From Spirulina sp. SIO3F2 (GTDB lineage: Bacteria > Cyanobacteriota > Cyanobacteriia > Cyanobacteriales > Spirulinaceae), in assembly GCA_010672165.1 (NCBI GenBank), contig JAAHHN010000001.1:1-42588 (forward strand): a stretch of DNA of 42,588 bases, written 5' to 3'. Shown here piece by piece: positions 1 to 6,964 of this stretch. Below the pieces are notes generated by a model. That model was not told the DNA's origin. It ran no database searches and saw only the letters and a program-made list of their open reading frames with translations. Positions within the stretch are counted from its first letter, which is position 1. Each line of letters starts with the position of its first letter. A program made the position numbers and the translations under genes.

Positions 1-119
1 ATGTTGATTGTTTTGTTGTATTGCTGAGCAAAATATCCCGAAGGATCAAGTGCAGTCAGCACAGTAACATTTTGCTGAAAAAGTCGCGTTAGGGAAGTTC
101 CATCTGTGCCGCTGGACAT
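1..119 (-). CDS. Possible N-terminal fragment of an unknown protein, cut by the window edge
   Basis: On the minus strand an open frame starts at an ATG (119-117) and runs off the window after 39 codons, beginning MSSGTDGTSLTRLFQQNVTV. The composition looks protein-like (hydrophobic strand followed by a Leu-Asp-Pro turn), while the plus strand is closed or implausible in all three frames over 1-90. I do not recognise the family. It overlaps, on the opposite strand, the short codable stretch before the CHAT fragment, so both cannot be intact genes. It may mark a rearrangement junction. It could equally be a chance open frame. Confidence 0.2.
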   Translation of the reverse strand, partial: MSSGTDGTSLTRLFQQNVTVLTALDPSGYFAQQYNKTIN

Positions 120-143
120 TGCGATGGTGATGTCAATGGTCTA

Positions 144-1739
144 ATGTTTAGCATTGACCAGGCTGGTTATCTCCGCATTTTTGATGGCACAGTTGATATC
201 GGTGCCTATGAACTGCAAGATATCGATACTACCAATGAGATTCAACTGCCCATCTGTGGTCTCAGTTGCACACCCCATAGCAGCCTACCGTTGATTGAAC
301 CTGAGCCTGTCAGTAAAGCAGATTCTCTCCTATCTCTAGAAGTTGAAGGGGTTGAGGTGAGGCTCACAAACGATTATGCAACGTTGATCTTGGAAAACGA
401 TGACGTTAACCCCCTAACGATCGCCCAAGCTCAAGCGTTAATGAAAAATATTGAACAACAAACAGGGGTACGCCCTGCGGTGCTCTATTTCACATTTGTG
501 CCCGGTTCATCAACCCCTGCCACCCCACCGCATCTGTATGAGAGTCCTGCAACATTAACCCATGAGAACGCACTTGAGAGGGTTTTTCCCATTGGGCTGA
601 CCCCATTTTCCGAACCCCGCAGAACTGCTAAGCCAGCGCGGGCATCATTGCCAGTTCCCTTTAACCAGGCTCAGTTGACCCAGGTTCAGGAGCTAGGCAT
701 AAACAATGACAAGGGCGATGATCAACTGCAACTTATCTTGGTGACACCAGAAGACTATCCCATCGTGCGACATCCGCTGGGGATCACTCGCTCCCAGGTG
801 GCGCAGCAAGTGCAAGCCTTCCGCACAGGTTTAAATAGTGTGGTGGGAGATCTGTATTTACCTGCCTCTCAACAGCTCTATGATTGGCTGATTCGTCCCT
901 TGCAAGATGAGTTGCAAGCCCTAGAGATTGAGCACCTCTCGATTGTGGCAGATGAGGGGTTGCGATCGCTACCGATGGCGGCACTCCATGATGGTGAGGG
1001 GTTCCTCGTTGAAGACTACAGTATGGGTTTAATCCCCAGTCTTTCCCTGATTGACTGGCGCTATCAGCCCCTGCATAATGCCACCATTTTAGCGATGGGG
1101 GCCTCAGAATTTGCAGAGCAGCCACCCTTACCTGCCGTGCCCATCGAGTTGAATCTGATTACGGAAAATCCGAATCAAAAGTACCTTAATGCTGACTTCA
1201 CTTACGGAAATCTGCGATCGCAAGCCAACCAGCGTCAATTTCAGATTCTTCATTTAGCCACCCATGCTCGGTTCCGTAAGGGGGCGCCGGATGCCGCTTA
1301 TATTCAACTGTGGGGTGAAGATGATCTTCAGCTTAAAGGCTTGCGGGAATTCAATCTCTATCGAGATCCTGCCCTGGAACTGCTGGTACTTAGCGCTTGT
1401 GACACTGCGGTGGGTGATGCGACCGCAGAACTGGGGTTTGCTGGGGCAGCTTTGCAGGCCGGTGTTAAATCAGTGTTAGCAAGCCTCTGGCAAGTATCAG
1501 ATTTAGGCACATTAGCCTTGATGAATTCGTTCTACACCGAGCTTGCCGATCCTGATGTGACCATCAAAGCAGAGGCACTACGCCAGGCTCAACTGAGACT
1601 GCTCAATAGGGAAATTTCTGTGCAGCAGGGCTATTTAGGGGAAGTTGCTCTACCATCAGATTTAGCAGACTACTCAAACACTGACTTGAGTCATCCTTAC
1701 TATTGGAGCGCGTTTACGTTGGTGGGCAGTCCTTGGTAA
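144..1739 (+). CDS. CHAT-domain (caspase-like) protein, 5'-truncated
   Basis: Caspase-HetF-associated-with-TPR (CHAT) domains are cysteine peptidases of the caspase/separase fold. The CHAT domain fills roughly residues 230-531 and shows both catalytic elements: His374 in HLATHARF and Cys419 in LLVLSACDTA. It ends with the typical PYYWSAFTLVG. Residues 1-25 (DQAGYLRIFDGTVDIGAYE) are the signature end of a choice-of-anchor Q / parallel beta-helix domain, found in large secreted cyanobacterial proteins. Here that domain is cut: an in-frame TAG lies at 90-92, ATG 144 is the first usable start, and there is no signal peptide or ribosome site. I read it as the 3' part of a much longer exported protein, broken upstream by frameshift or rearrangement. 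The protease domain itself looks intact. The next gene encodes a DUF928 protein, a common neighbour of CHAT genes in cyanobacteria. Confidence 0.8.
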   Translation: MFSIDQAGYLRIFDGTVDIGAYELQDIDTTNEIQLPICGLSCTPHSSLPLIEPEPVSKADSLLSLEVEGVEVRLTNDYATLILENDDVNPLTIAQAQALMKNIEQQTGVRPAVLYFTFVPGSSTPATPPHLYESPATLTHENALERVFPIGLTPFSEPRRTAKPARASLPVPFNQAQLTQVQELGINNDKGDDQLQLILVTPEDYPIVRHPLGITRSQVAQQVQAFRTGLNSVVGDLYLPASQQLYDWLIRPLQDELQALEIEHLSIVADEGLRSLPMAALHDGEGFLVEDYSMGLIPSLSLIDWRYQPLHNATILAMGASEFAEQPPLPAVPIELNLITENPNQKYLNADFTYGNLRSQANQRQFQILHLATHARFRKGAPDAAYIQLWGEDDLQLKGLREFNLYRDPALELLVLSACDTAVGDATAELGFAGAALQAGVKSVLASLWQVSDLGTLALMNSFYTELADPDVTIKAEALRQAQLRLLNREISVQQGYLGEVALPSDLADYSNTDLSHPYYWSAFTLVGSPW

Positions 1740-1925
1740 GTGTACTCCTTGGAAGTAATCAGGGTTTCAGCCCGAATTTCTTTTTTGTCCTGTAATCAGT
1801 TATAGACCACGCCCGTTGCAAAGATTATCATTAAGAGAGGCTGACGTAATCCTCTTCATCAGGACATGACAACGCTCCAGTTTAAACATCGAGACCAATT
1901 ACTTTAGTACGGGGAGGCAAGTATT

Positions 1926-2666
1926 ATGCATTTGAAAATTCTACGCAAAACCGCATTATCGGCAGGCATTGCCATCTGTTTTGCTGCGGGCTTGGCGGCT
2001 ACGCCAACATTGGCCCAAAACCAAAGCAATCGTGGTGAATTTCCAGGACGCCGGGTTGGGGGGGGAACTCGTAGCGACCACTGTGAAGCCAACAGCCAAT
2101 CTTTAGTCGCCTTAAACCCAGTGAATAACCTAGGGATAACCGCGAGCAATGCCCCAACACTCTATTTTGCATTGCCTAATCTCGATAGGAACTATGTTGT
2201 TAACTTTGTCTTAGAAGATGCTTCGCAAGAAGATGTGGCTAACAGAATTGTCTACCAAACAACGGTTGAGGCCCAAAAGGGCGAGAGATTTCTGAGTATT
2301 CCCCTGTTCAAAAATACTTCGGTAGAGAATTTTGAAAATACTTTGGTCGAAAATAAAAATTACCAATGGTTTTTCTTCCTGGTTTGCAACCCCAATGACA
2401 TAGAAGAAGATGTGATCTTATCTGGATGGTTACGTCAGGTTTCTACTGAGATGTCTATAGAGACGATAACGGATAGCCTAGACGAGCAATTGGCACAGGT
2501 AGAGGCTTATCAGGCATCTGGACTATGGAGTGACGCGATCGCCGCAATGGTGCCCCTATATCAAAATAATCCCAACGAATCCAGCGTTCGTACGGCTTGG
2601 GCTGAACTCCTCGACACGCTCAAACTACAACAGTTTGTGAAGCCCATTGTCGCCCTAGATAACTAG
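1926..2666 (+). CDS. Secreted DUF928 domain protein
   Basis: This 246-aa protein has a clear Sec signal peptide (basic MHLKILRK, hydrophobic core, cleavage near ATPTLAQ, about residue 31). The mature start, GRRVGGGTR, is the hallmark of DUF928, followed by a beta-rich domain with two Cys (in RSDHC and FLVCNP) that could form a disulfide. The C-terminal 70 residues are helical. The molecular role of DUF928 is unknown; these proteins recur in cyanobacteria beside CHAT, CHASE2 and two-partner-secretion genes, which fits the preceding CHAT fragment. ATG 1926 is supported by GGGGAGG at 1911-1917. The TAG stop (2664-2666) lies inside the left end of a MITE-like element, so the original C-terminus may have been altered by that insertion. 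Confidence 0.85.
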   Translation: MHLKILRKTALSAGIAICFAAGLAATPTLAQNQSNRGEFPGRRVGGGTRSDHCEANSQSLVALNPVNNLGITASNAPTLYFALPNLDRNYVVNFVLEDASQEDVANRIVYQTTVEAQKGERFLSIPLFKNTSVENFENTLVENKNYQWFFFLVCNPNDIEEDVILSGWLRQVSTEMSIETITDSLDEQLAQVEAYQASGLWSDAIAAMVPLYQNNPNESSVRTAWAELLDTLKLQQFVKPIVALDN

Positions 2667-2770
2667 TGCTCTGTCAGCTCTAATTTTGTGTGTTGTCTAT
2701 CGACAGTACTATTGCTGAGTAAGTGATGTGGAAACGAACAACTCACAGTTTTAAGCTTGACGCTGCACTA
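2664..2770. mobile_element. MITE-like element, copy 1
   Basis: This is a 107-bp non-coding element with imperfect terminal inverted repeats. The left end reads TAGTGCTCTGTCAGCTCTAA and the right end, reverse-complemented, TAGTGCAGCGTCAAGCTTAA. The copy at 20140-20274 has the same ends and unrelated interior. Both are bounded by TA, compatible with TA target duplication as in IS630/Tc1-mariner elements; that affiliation is inference. The left TAG is used as the stop codon of the DUF928 gene. Confidence 0.6.
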
Positions 2771-2853
2771 GTACCGCAGGGCGGAAGTTCAAAATTCACA
2801 GAATGCCTGTTTTACAAGCACTTTGAACTCTGAACTCCGCCTTGTGGTACTAG
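2768..2853. repeat. 86-bp imperfect inverted repeat abutting the MITE-like element
   Basis: The left arm CTAGTACCGCAGGGCGGAAG and the reverse complement of the right end, CTAGTACCACAAGGCGGAG, match over about 20 bp with a few mismatches. The interior is AT-rich and carries related GAACT words. The element starts within the last bases of the preceding MITE-like element, so one probably inserted next to or into the other. No coding capacity. Confidence 0.5.
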
Positions 2854-2860
2854 GATTTCA

Positions 2861-2891
2861 AAGTCCCCCAGAATTGGGGAATTTAGGGGGC
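2861..2891. repeat. Dispersed short palindromic repeat
   Basis: The layout AAGTCCCCCA / GAATTGGGGA / ATTTAGGGGG contains a CCCCCA..TGGGG stem. A relative on the opposite strand lies at 6751-6803 (AAAGTCCC, stem, GGGATTTAGGG). Repeats of this type are scattered between genes in many cyanobacteria. The rest of the gap before the next gene (2892-3019) shows nothing recognisable. Confidence 0.5.
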
Positions 2892-3019
2892 GAGATCGCC
2901 AAAATGCATAGACCGATGACTATTGTATAGTTGGTAGACCTCAGGAAGAAGGGTTGGGGATAAGGGGATACTCCCCGGCCTACAATGGTTAGGCTAAAGA
3001 TGTTTTGGGTTGCTCTGCC

Positions 3020-4246
3020 ATGACTCAACCGCCTGACCCGATCGCTCCCCAAACTCCTCTCCCAACACCCCCTGAGCAACAACTCGCCACTGCTAATCGG
3101 CCGCTAAACTCTCCACTGCGGCCACCGATGCGTCTGGGTCAGCCGTCCACCTCCATGCAGTCCGGCTTAATTCTGCTTGCCTTGGTGTTGATGATGTTGG
3201 GGTGGCGCTGGAATTTAGCGGTGATTGTGTTTGCCGCCGCCTTGGTCTCATTGCTGATTTCCCTAAGGCTGACGTTGCCGGCAATGCAAAATTGGTTCCG
3301 TCAATTTTTAACCCCTGATGAACGCCGAGTGGTGGTGGGGATTGTGGGCTTGGTGGGCGCGATCGCGGGGTTTGGCCAGATCTTTGGTCTCTATGAAGGG
3401 GTGAATCAATGGTTGGCCCAAGCCAAATGGGATGAGTTTGGGTCTTGGGCAGACTGGTTTGGCGCGATCGGCCAAATCATGATTGCAATCATCGCGGTCT
3501 ATGTGGCTTGGGAGCAGTATGTGATCTCTCGGGATCTAACCATTCGCCAGAATATGATCACCCAGCAACAGACGATTGATGCCTATTTTCAGGGCATTTC
3601 TGACCTGGCCCTGAGTGATGAAGGCTTACTGGAAGATTGGCCCCAGGAGCGCGCGTTTGCTGAGGGCCGGACGGCCGCGATCCTTAGCAGTGTGGATGCT
3701 GCGGGGAAAGCCAAGATCCTGCGTTTTCTTTCCCAAGCCAAGCTGGTGACGCCCCTCAAGCGAGATGGGTTGCTTGGGCGGGCGATTCTCGATGGGGCAG
3801 GGGGCTATGCCGAAGACCGCGCCGCAGGCTTAAGGGTGATTGATATTGGGGTGATGCTGGCTCGTGCGGATCTCTCAGGCACAGATCTACGCTGGACAGA
3901 CTTGAGTGATGCCTACATGATTCGGGTGAATCTCAGTCATTGTGATTTGGTGAAGGTGAATCTGGCGCGTACGGTGTTATATGAGGCGAATCTCCAAGGA
4001 GCAGATCTCAAGGGAGCCCGCTTCTTCTATGGTGATGTGGCCACGGCCAGTCCTCGCAGCCTCACCGCAGAACCGGACTATGTTACTGGTGCTCATTCGG
4101 GGGCAGTGGTGGAGAATGCTGACTTGAGTGGTGTGGAGCGTCTGGGGGAAGAGCAGCGCTATTACTGTTGTTGCTGGGGGGGTGAGAAGACCCGCAGCAC
4201 AATTCCGGGGGGGTGTGAAGGGATTCCCAATAAGTTGGGACGATAG
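3020..4246 (+). CDS. Membrane-anchored pentapeptide-repeat protein
   Basis: About 408 aa from ATG 3020. A TTG at 3005 would add five residues; neither start has a strong ribosome site. Order of parts: proline-rich cytosolic N-terminus (residues 1-45); hydrophobic segments near 47-90 (paired), 103-120 and 145-165; a linker with WEQYVISRDLTIRQ; then pentapeptide-type A(D/N)LxG repeats from about residue 275 (ARADLSGTDLRWTDLSDAY, later ANLQGADLKGARF) and a late NADLSGV. Pentapeptide repeats fold as a right-handed quadrilateral beta-helix, usually a binding scaffold without enzymatic function. The C-terminus carries a Cys cluster (YYCCCWGG). It is 94 bp upstream of the MoxR ATPase on the same strand, so co-transcription is possible but unproven. 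Ligand unknown. Confidence 0.75.
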   Translation: MTQPPDPIAPQTPLPTPPEQQLATANRPLNSPLRPPMRLGQPSTSMQSGLILLALVLMMLGWRWNLAVIVFAAALVSLLISLRLTLPAMQNWFRQFLTPDERRVVVGIVGLVGAIAGFGQIFGLYEGVNQWLAQAKWDEFGSWADWFGAIGQIMIAIIAVYVAWEQYVISRDLTIRQNMITQQQTIDAYFQGISDLALSDEGLLEDWPQERAFAEGRTAAILSSVDAAGKAKILRFLSQAKLVTPLKRDGLLGRAILDGAGGYAEDRAAGLRVIDIGVMLARADLSGTDLRWTDLSDAYMIRVNLSHCDLVKVNLARTVLYEANLQGADLKGARFFYGDVATASPRSLTAEPDYVTGAHSGAVVENADLSGVERLGEEQRYYCCCWGGEKTRSTIPGGCEGIPNKLGR

Positions 4247-4340
4247 GGTTTAGAGTTTGGGGGACAAGTGCCCAGTCCACATTAAGAATTAGACTAAGAT
4301 AGTCGAAAGGATTAAAAAGTCAACTCTATCCATTCGTCGA

Positions 4341-5342
4341 ATGACCCCCAACGAACTGAAACGCTATCTCACCCAACTTGTCCAAAAACAGCTCCAAACC
4401 AGCACCATGATTTGGGGTGCACCAGGAATTGGTAAATCCAGCATTGTGGCTCAGGTGAGCCGGGAGAATCAGCTAGATTGCATTGATTTACGCTTGTCTC
4501 AGTTAGCACCGACCGATTTGCGCGGCTTACCCGTTGCAGTTGAGGGGCTCTCCACGTGGTATCCGCCGGAATTCTTGCCCCGCGAAGGAGCCGGAATTTT
4601 ATTTCTAGATGAAGTGAATATGGCTCCGCCTGCGATGCAGGGGATGGCCCAGCAGCTCATTTTAGACCGTAAAGTTGGCTCCTACAGTGTGCCCGAGGGC
4701 TGGTTTGTGTGGGCTGCTGGTAACCGCAAAGAAGACCGCGCTGCCGTCTTCGATATGCCTGCACCGCTGGCGAATCGGTTTTTACATCTCAGCGTTGAAG
4801 TGGATTTTGAGAGCTTTAAAAGCTATGGAATCGCGGCTGAGATCCATGAGCAAATTTTGGCATTTCTTTCCTTTCGGCCCACGCTACTCCACAAGCTTGA
4901 TCCCCGCCAACCGGCCTGGCCCTCGCCACGATCGTGGGTGATGGCAAGTGAGTTACATTATTGCCAGCTCAATGTGGCCCCTGCCATTGGCGATGAAGCC
5001 ACAGCGGAGTTTATGGCGTATCTGGATGTGTATGAAAGTTTGCCGGAACTGGCACCAATTTTGGCCGGCAAGGGGAAAGCGATCGCCTTCCCCAAAGAAC
5101 CATCGGTGCGTTACGCCACCACGATTGGTCTGGCGTTGCGATCGGATGATGCGAAGAAGGGCTACAACAGTTTTAAATGGCTCAGTTCAGCAGCTTCGGC
5201 GGAATGGGTGCAGCTTTTTGCGGTGGATTTATTCCGGAACTTGAAGCAAAAGAAGCAGCTCGGAGCGCTGGCGCAGTTGGTGCAGAAAGATCCCTCACTT
5301 AAGGCATTGCTCAAGGATTTTCAGGGTTTAGTGACGGTTTAA
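4341..5342 (+). CDS. MoxR-type AAA+ ATPase
   Basis: This 333-aa protein has Walker A GAPGIGKSS (about residues 26-34), Walker B ILFLDEVN (about 91-98), a sensor-1 region WFVWAAGNRKEDRA and an arginine-finger region PLANRFLHL. MoxR AAA+ proteins act as chaperone-like remodelers, usually paired with a von Willebrand A protein that supplies metal-binding recognition. Here that partner follows 156 bp downstream on the same strand. The C-terminal 130 residues are helical and specific to this subgroup. The substrate cannot be inferred from sequence. ATG 4341 lacks an obvious Shine-Dalgarno, but Met-Thr-Pro at the start of the first helix and the preceding non-coding stretch support it. Confidence 0.85.
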   Translation: MTPNELKRYLTQLVQKQLQTSTMIWGAPGIGKSSIVAQVSRENQLDCIDLRLSQLAPTDLRGLPVAVEGLSTWYPPEFLPREGAGILFLDEVNMAPPAMQGMAQQLILDRKVGSYSVPEGWFVWAAGNRKEDRAAVFDMPAPLANRFLHLSVEVDFESFKSYGIAAEIHEQILAFLSFRPTLLHKLDPRQPAWPSPRSWVMASELHYCQLNVAPAIGDEATAEFMAYLDVYESLPELAPILAGKGKAIAFPKEPSVRYATTIGLALRSDDAKKGYNSFKWLSSAASAEWVQLFAVDLFRNLKQKKQLGALAQLVQKDPSLKALLKDFQGLVTV

Positions 5343-5406
5343 GACGATTATTGTATCTGCTCCGAACCCTAACTAATAGAGTCATCCCAGTCGCTTGCGG
5401 CGTCAC

Positions 5407-5425
5407 CCCTCCTGATGAAGGAGGG
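5407..5425. other. Small GC-rich hairpin between MoxR and VWA genes
   Basis: CCCTCCT and AGGAGGG form a perfect 7-bp stem with a 5-base loop (GATGA). There is no T-run after it, so a Rho-independent terminator is not supported. It could be a processing or attenuation site between the two partner genes, or a fragment of a dispersed repeat. Confidence 0.3.
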
Positions 5426-5498
5426 AAGGGAGGATTCTGAGGCTGAGTTTTGAACTGCATAAGCCCAAATTCTGCTCAATTTTCATTCTCCCCAACCT

Positions 5499-6695
5499 AT
5501 GCCCACCCTCGAACTCGATCGCCTGATCAGCGGTGCGATTCTACGCATCCGCATGAAATCCCCTTTTTTTGCGACCCTTGCGCTGTTTACCCATTTCCGC
5601 CCCAGTGATCAAATTCCCACTGCGGCAACCGATGGCAAGGATATTTTTTATAATCCCGACTTTATCGCCTCCCTTGAACCCAAAGAAGTGGATGGCGTGA
5701 TGTTACATGAGGTGCTGCATGCCGCGCTACTGCATACTGTGCGACGGGGGACACGGCAAGCGCAGGTCTGGAATATCGCTGCCGATATTGTGGTGAATGG
5801 CGCGATCGCCGAGCAGGGTACGTTTATCTTGCCCAAAGGACATCTTCGCGATGAATCGCTAGAACATCGTAGTGTTGAGGAAGTCTACGAGCTATTACTC
5901 TCCCATCCCCCTCAATGGGCTGCGGAACTTCTCGAACAGATGGCCGAGGAGGCTGAAACCATGGCTCAGGCCTGGCGAGATTTACTCGATCAGCCCCCTA
6001 GTGACTGCCCAGCAGATTCTTCAGCAGGAGGGAGTGTACGCCAGTCACAACAAACACAACTGAAAGCCCATTGGAAAGCTGCACTCCAAAGGGCGGTAAC
6101 GGTGGCGCGATCGACTCGACAGCAGGGCAATATCCCAGCAGGAATCCGGCGAGAGATTGACGAAATCACTGCCCCCCAATTGGATTGGCGGACCTATCTT
6201 TGGCGGTATTTGGTGCAGACACCCACGGATTTTGCAGGGTTTGATCGGCGGTTTATTGGGGAAGGGTTGTATTTAGAGACCTTACAGGGGGAGTCAGTGC
6301 AGGTGTTTGTGGCGATCGATACCAGCGGCTCGATTAGCGATGAACAAATGCGCCAGTTTTTGGGTGAGGTGCTTGGGATTTTGCGATCGTATCCCCACCT
6401 CCAGGGGGAACTCTATTACGTGGATGCCACAGCCTATGGCCCCTATGCAATTACGGAGGAACAAATCGCCGAGCGGCCCCTCGGGGGTGGGGGCACATCG
6501 TTTATTCCGTTTTTTGAGCAGGTGGCTGAAAGTTGGGATGGTCAGCAGCAGGCAGTTTGTGTCTATCTCACGGATGGCTATGGAGCATTTCCAACACTGG
6601 AGCCGGAGTTGCCAACGCTCTGGGTGGTGACGTCGGATGGGTTGGAGTTGGAGCAGTTTCCATTCGGCGAGACGGTACGGCTGTTTTCGGTTTAG
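5499..6695 (+). CDS. DUF2201-type metallopeptidase-like / VWA protein, MoxR partner
   Basis: This 398-aa protein combines an N-terminal metallopeptidase-like domain with HEVLH at residues 70-74 (the HExxH zinc motif) and a C-terminal von Willebrand A-like domain. The MIDAS-type DTSGS lies near residue 274 in FVAIDTSGSIS. This pairing (DUF2201 N-terminal plus VWA-like) is a known companion of MoxR ATPases. The VWA half probably binds a metal and a target protein presented by the ATPase; whether HExxH is catalytic is unknown. The linker (about 145-190) is Gln/Ser-rich. ATG 5499 has no clear ribosome site, but the downstream residues TLELDRLISGAILRIR match a natural domain start. Context: probable functional unit with the ATPase at 4341. 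Confidence 0.85.
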   Translation: MPTLELDRLISGAILRIRMKSPFFATLALFTHFRPSDQIPTAATDGKDIFYNPDFIASLEPKEVDGVMLHEVLHAALLHTVRRGTRQAQVWNIAADIVVNGAIAEQGTFILPKGHLRDESLEHRSVEEVYELLLSHPPQWAAELLEQMAEEAETMAQAWRDLLDQPPSDCPADSSAGGSVRQSQQTQLKAHWKAALQRAVTVARSTRQQGNIPAGIRREIDEITAPQLDWRTYLWRYLVQTPTDFAGFDRRFIGEGLYLETLQGESVQVFVAIDTSGSISDEQMRQFLGEVLGILRSYPHLQGELYYVDATAYGPYAITEEQIAERPLGGGGTSFIPFFEQVAESWDGQQQAVCVYLTDGYGAFPTLEPELPTLWVVTSDGLELEQFPFGETVRLFSV

Positions 6696-6750
6696 GCTCA
6701 ATCTGATTGCAGGGAGATAAACCAAGGATGGGTGCATCCTCGTTTGGCAG

Positions 6751-6803
6751 CCCTCACCCTAAATCCCGCTCCCAATTTTGGGAGCGGGACTTTGACTCCC
6801 GCT
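6751..6803. repeat. Dispersed palindromic repeat with a 12-bp perfect stem
   Basis: TCCCGCTCCCAA (6764-6775) pairs perfectly with TTGGGAGCGGGA (6778-6789) around a 2-base loop, flanked by CCCTAAA and ACTTTGACTCCC. Read on the minus strand it has the same layout as 2861-2891. It follows the VWA gene and could work as a transcript-end stabiliser, but there is no adjacent T-run. I see nothing else in 6696-6964 beyond this repeat and AT-richer sequence before the next start. Confidence 0.55.
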
Positions 6804-6964
6804 TCTCTTCTCCCATATTTGGGGTTGGGGGATGTAGCGATAGCGTCCCGAAGGGTGGGCAACTATTTAGCAATACCAAAGTGAGATGCTCCCATTGAAG
6901 GGGAGTCGAAACGCAATCCACGGGTCACTTATCATTAAGCAAGTCCCTAAGCAGTAGGTGCATC

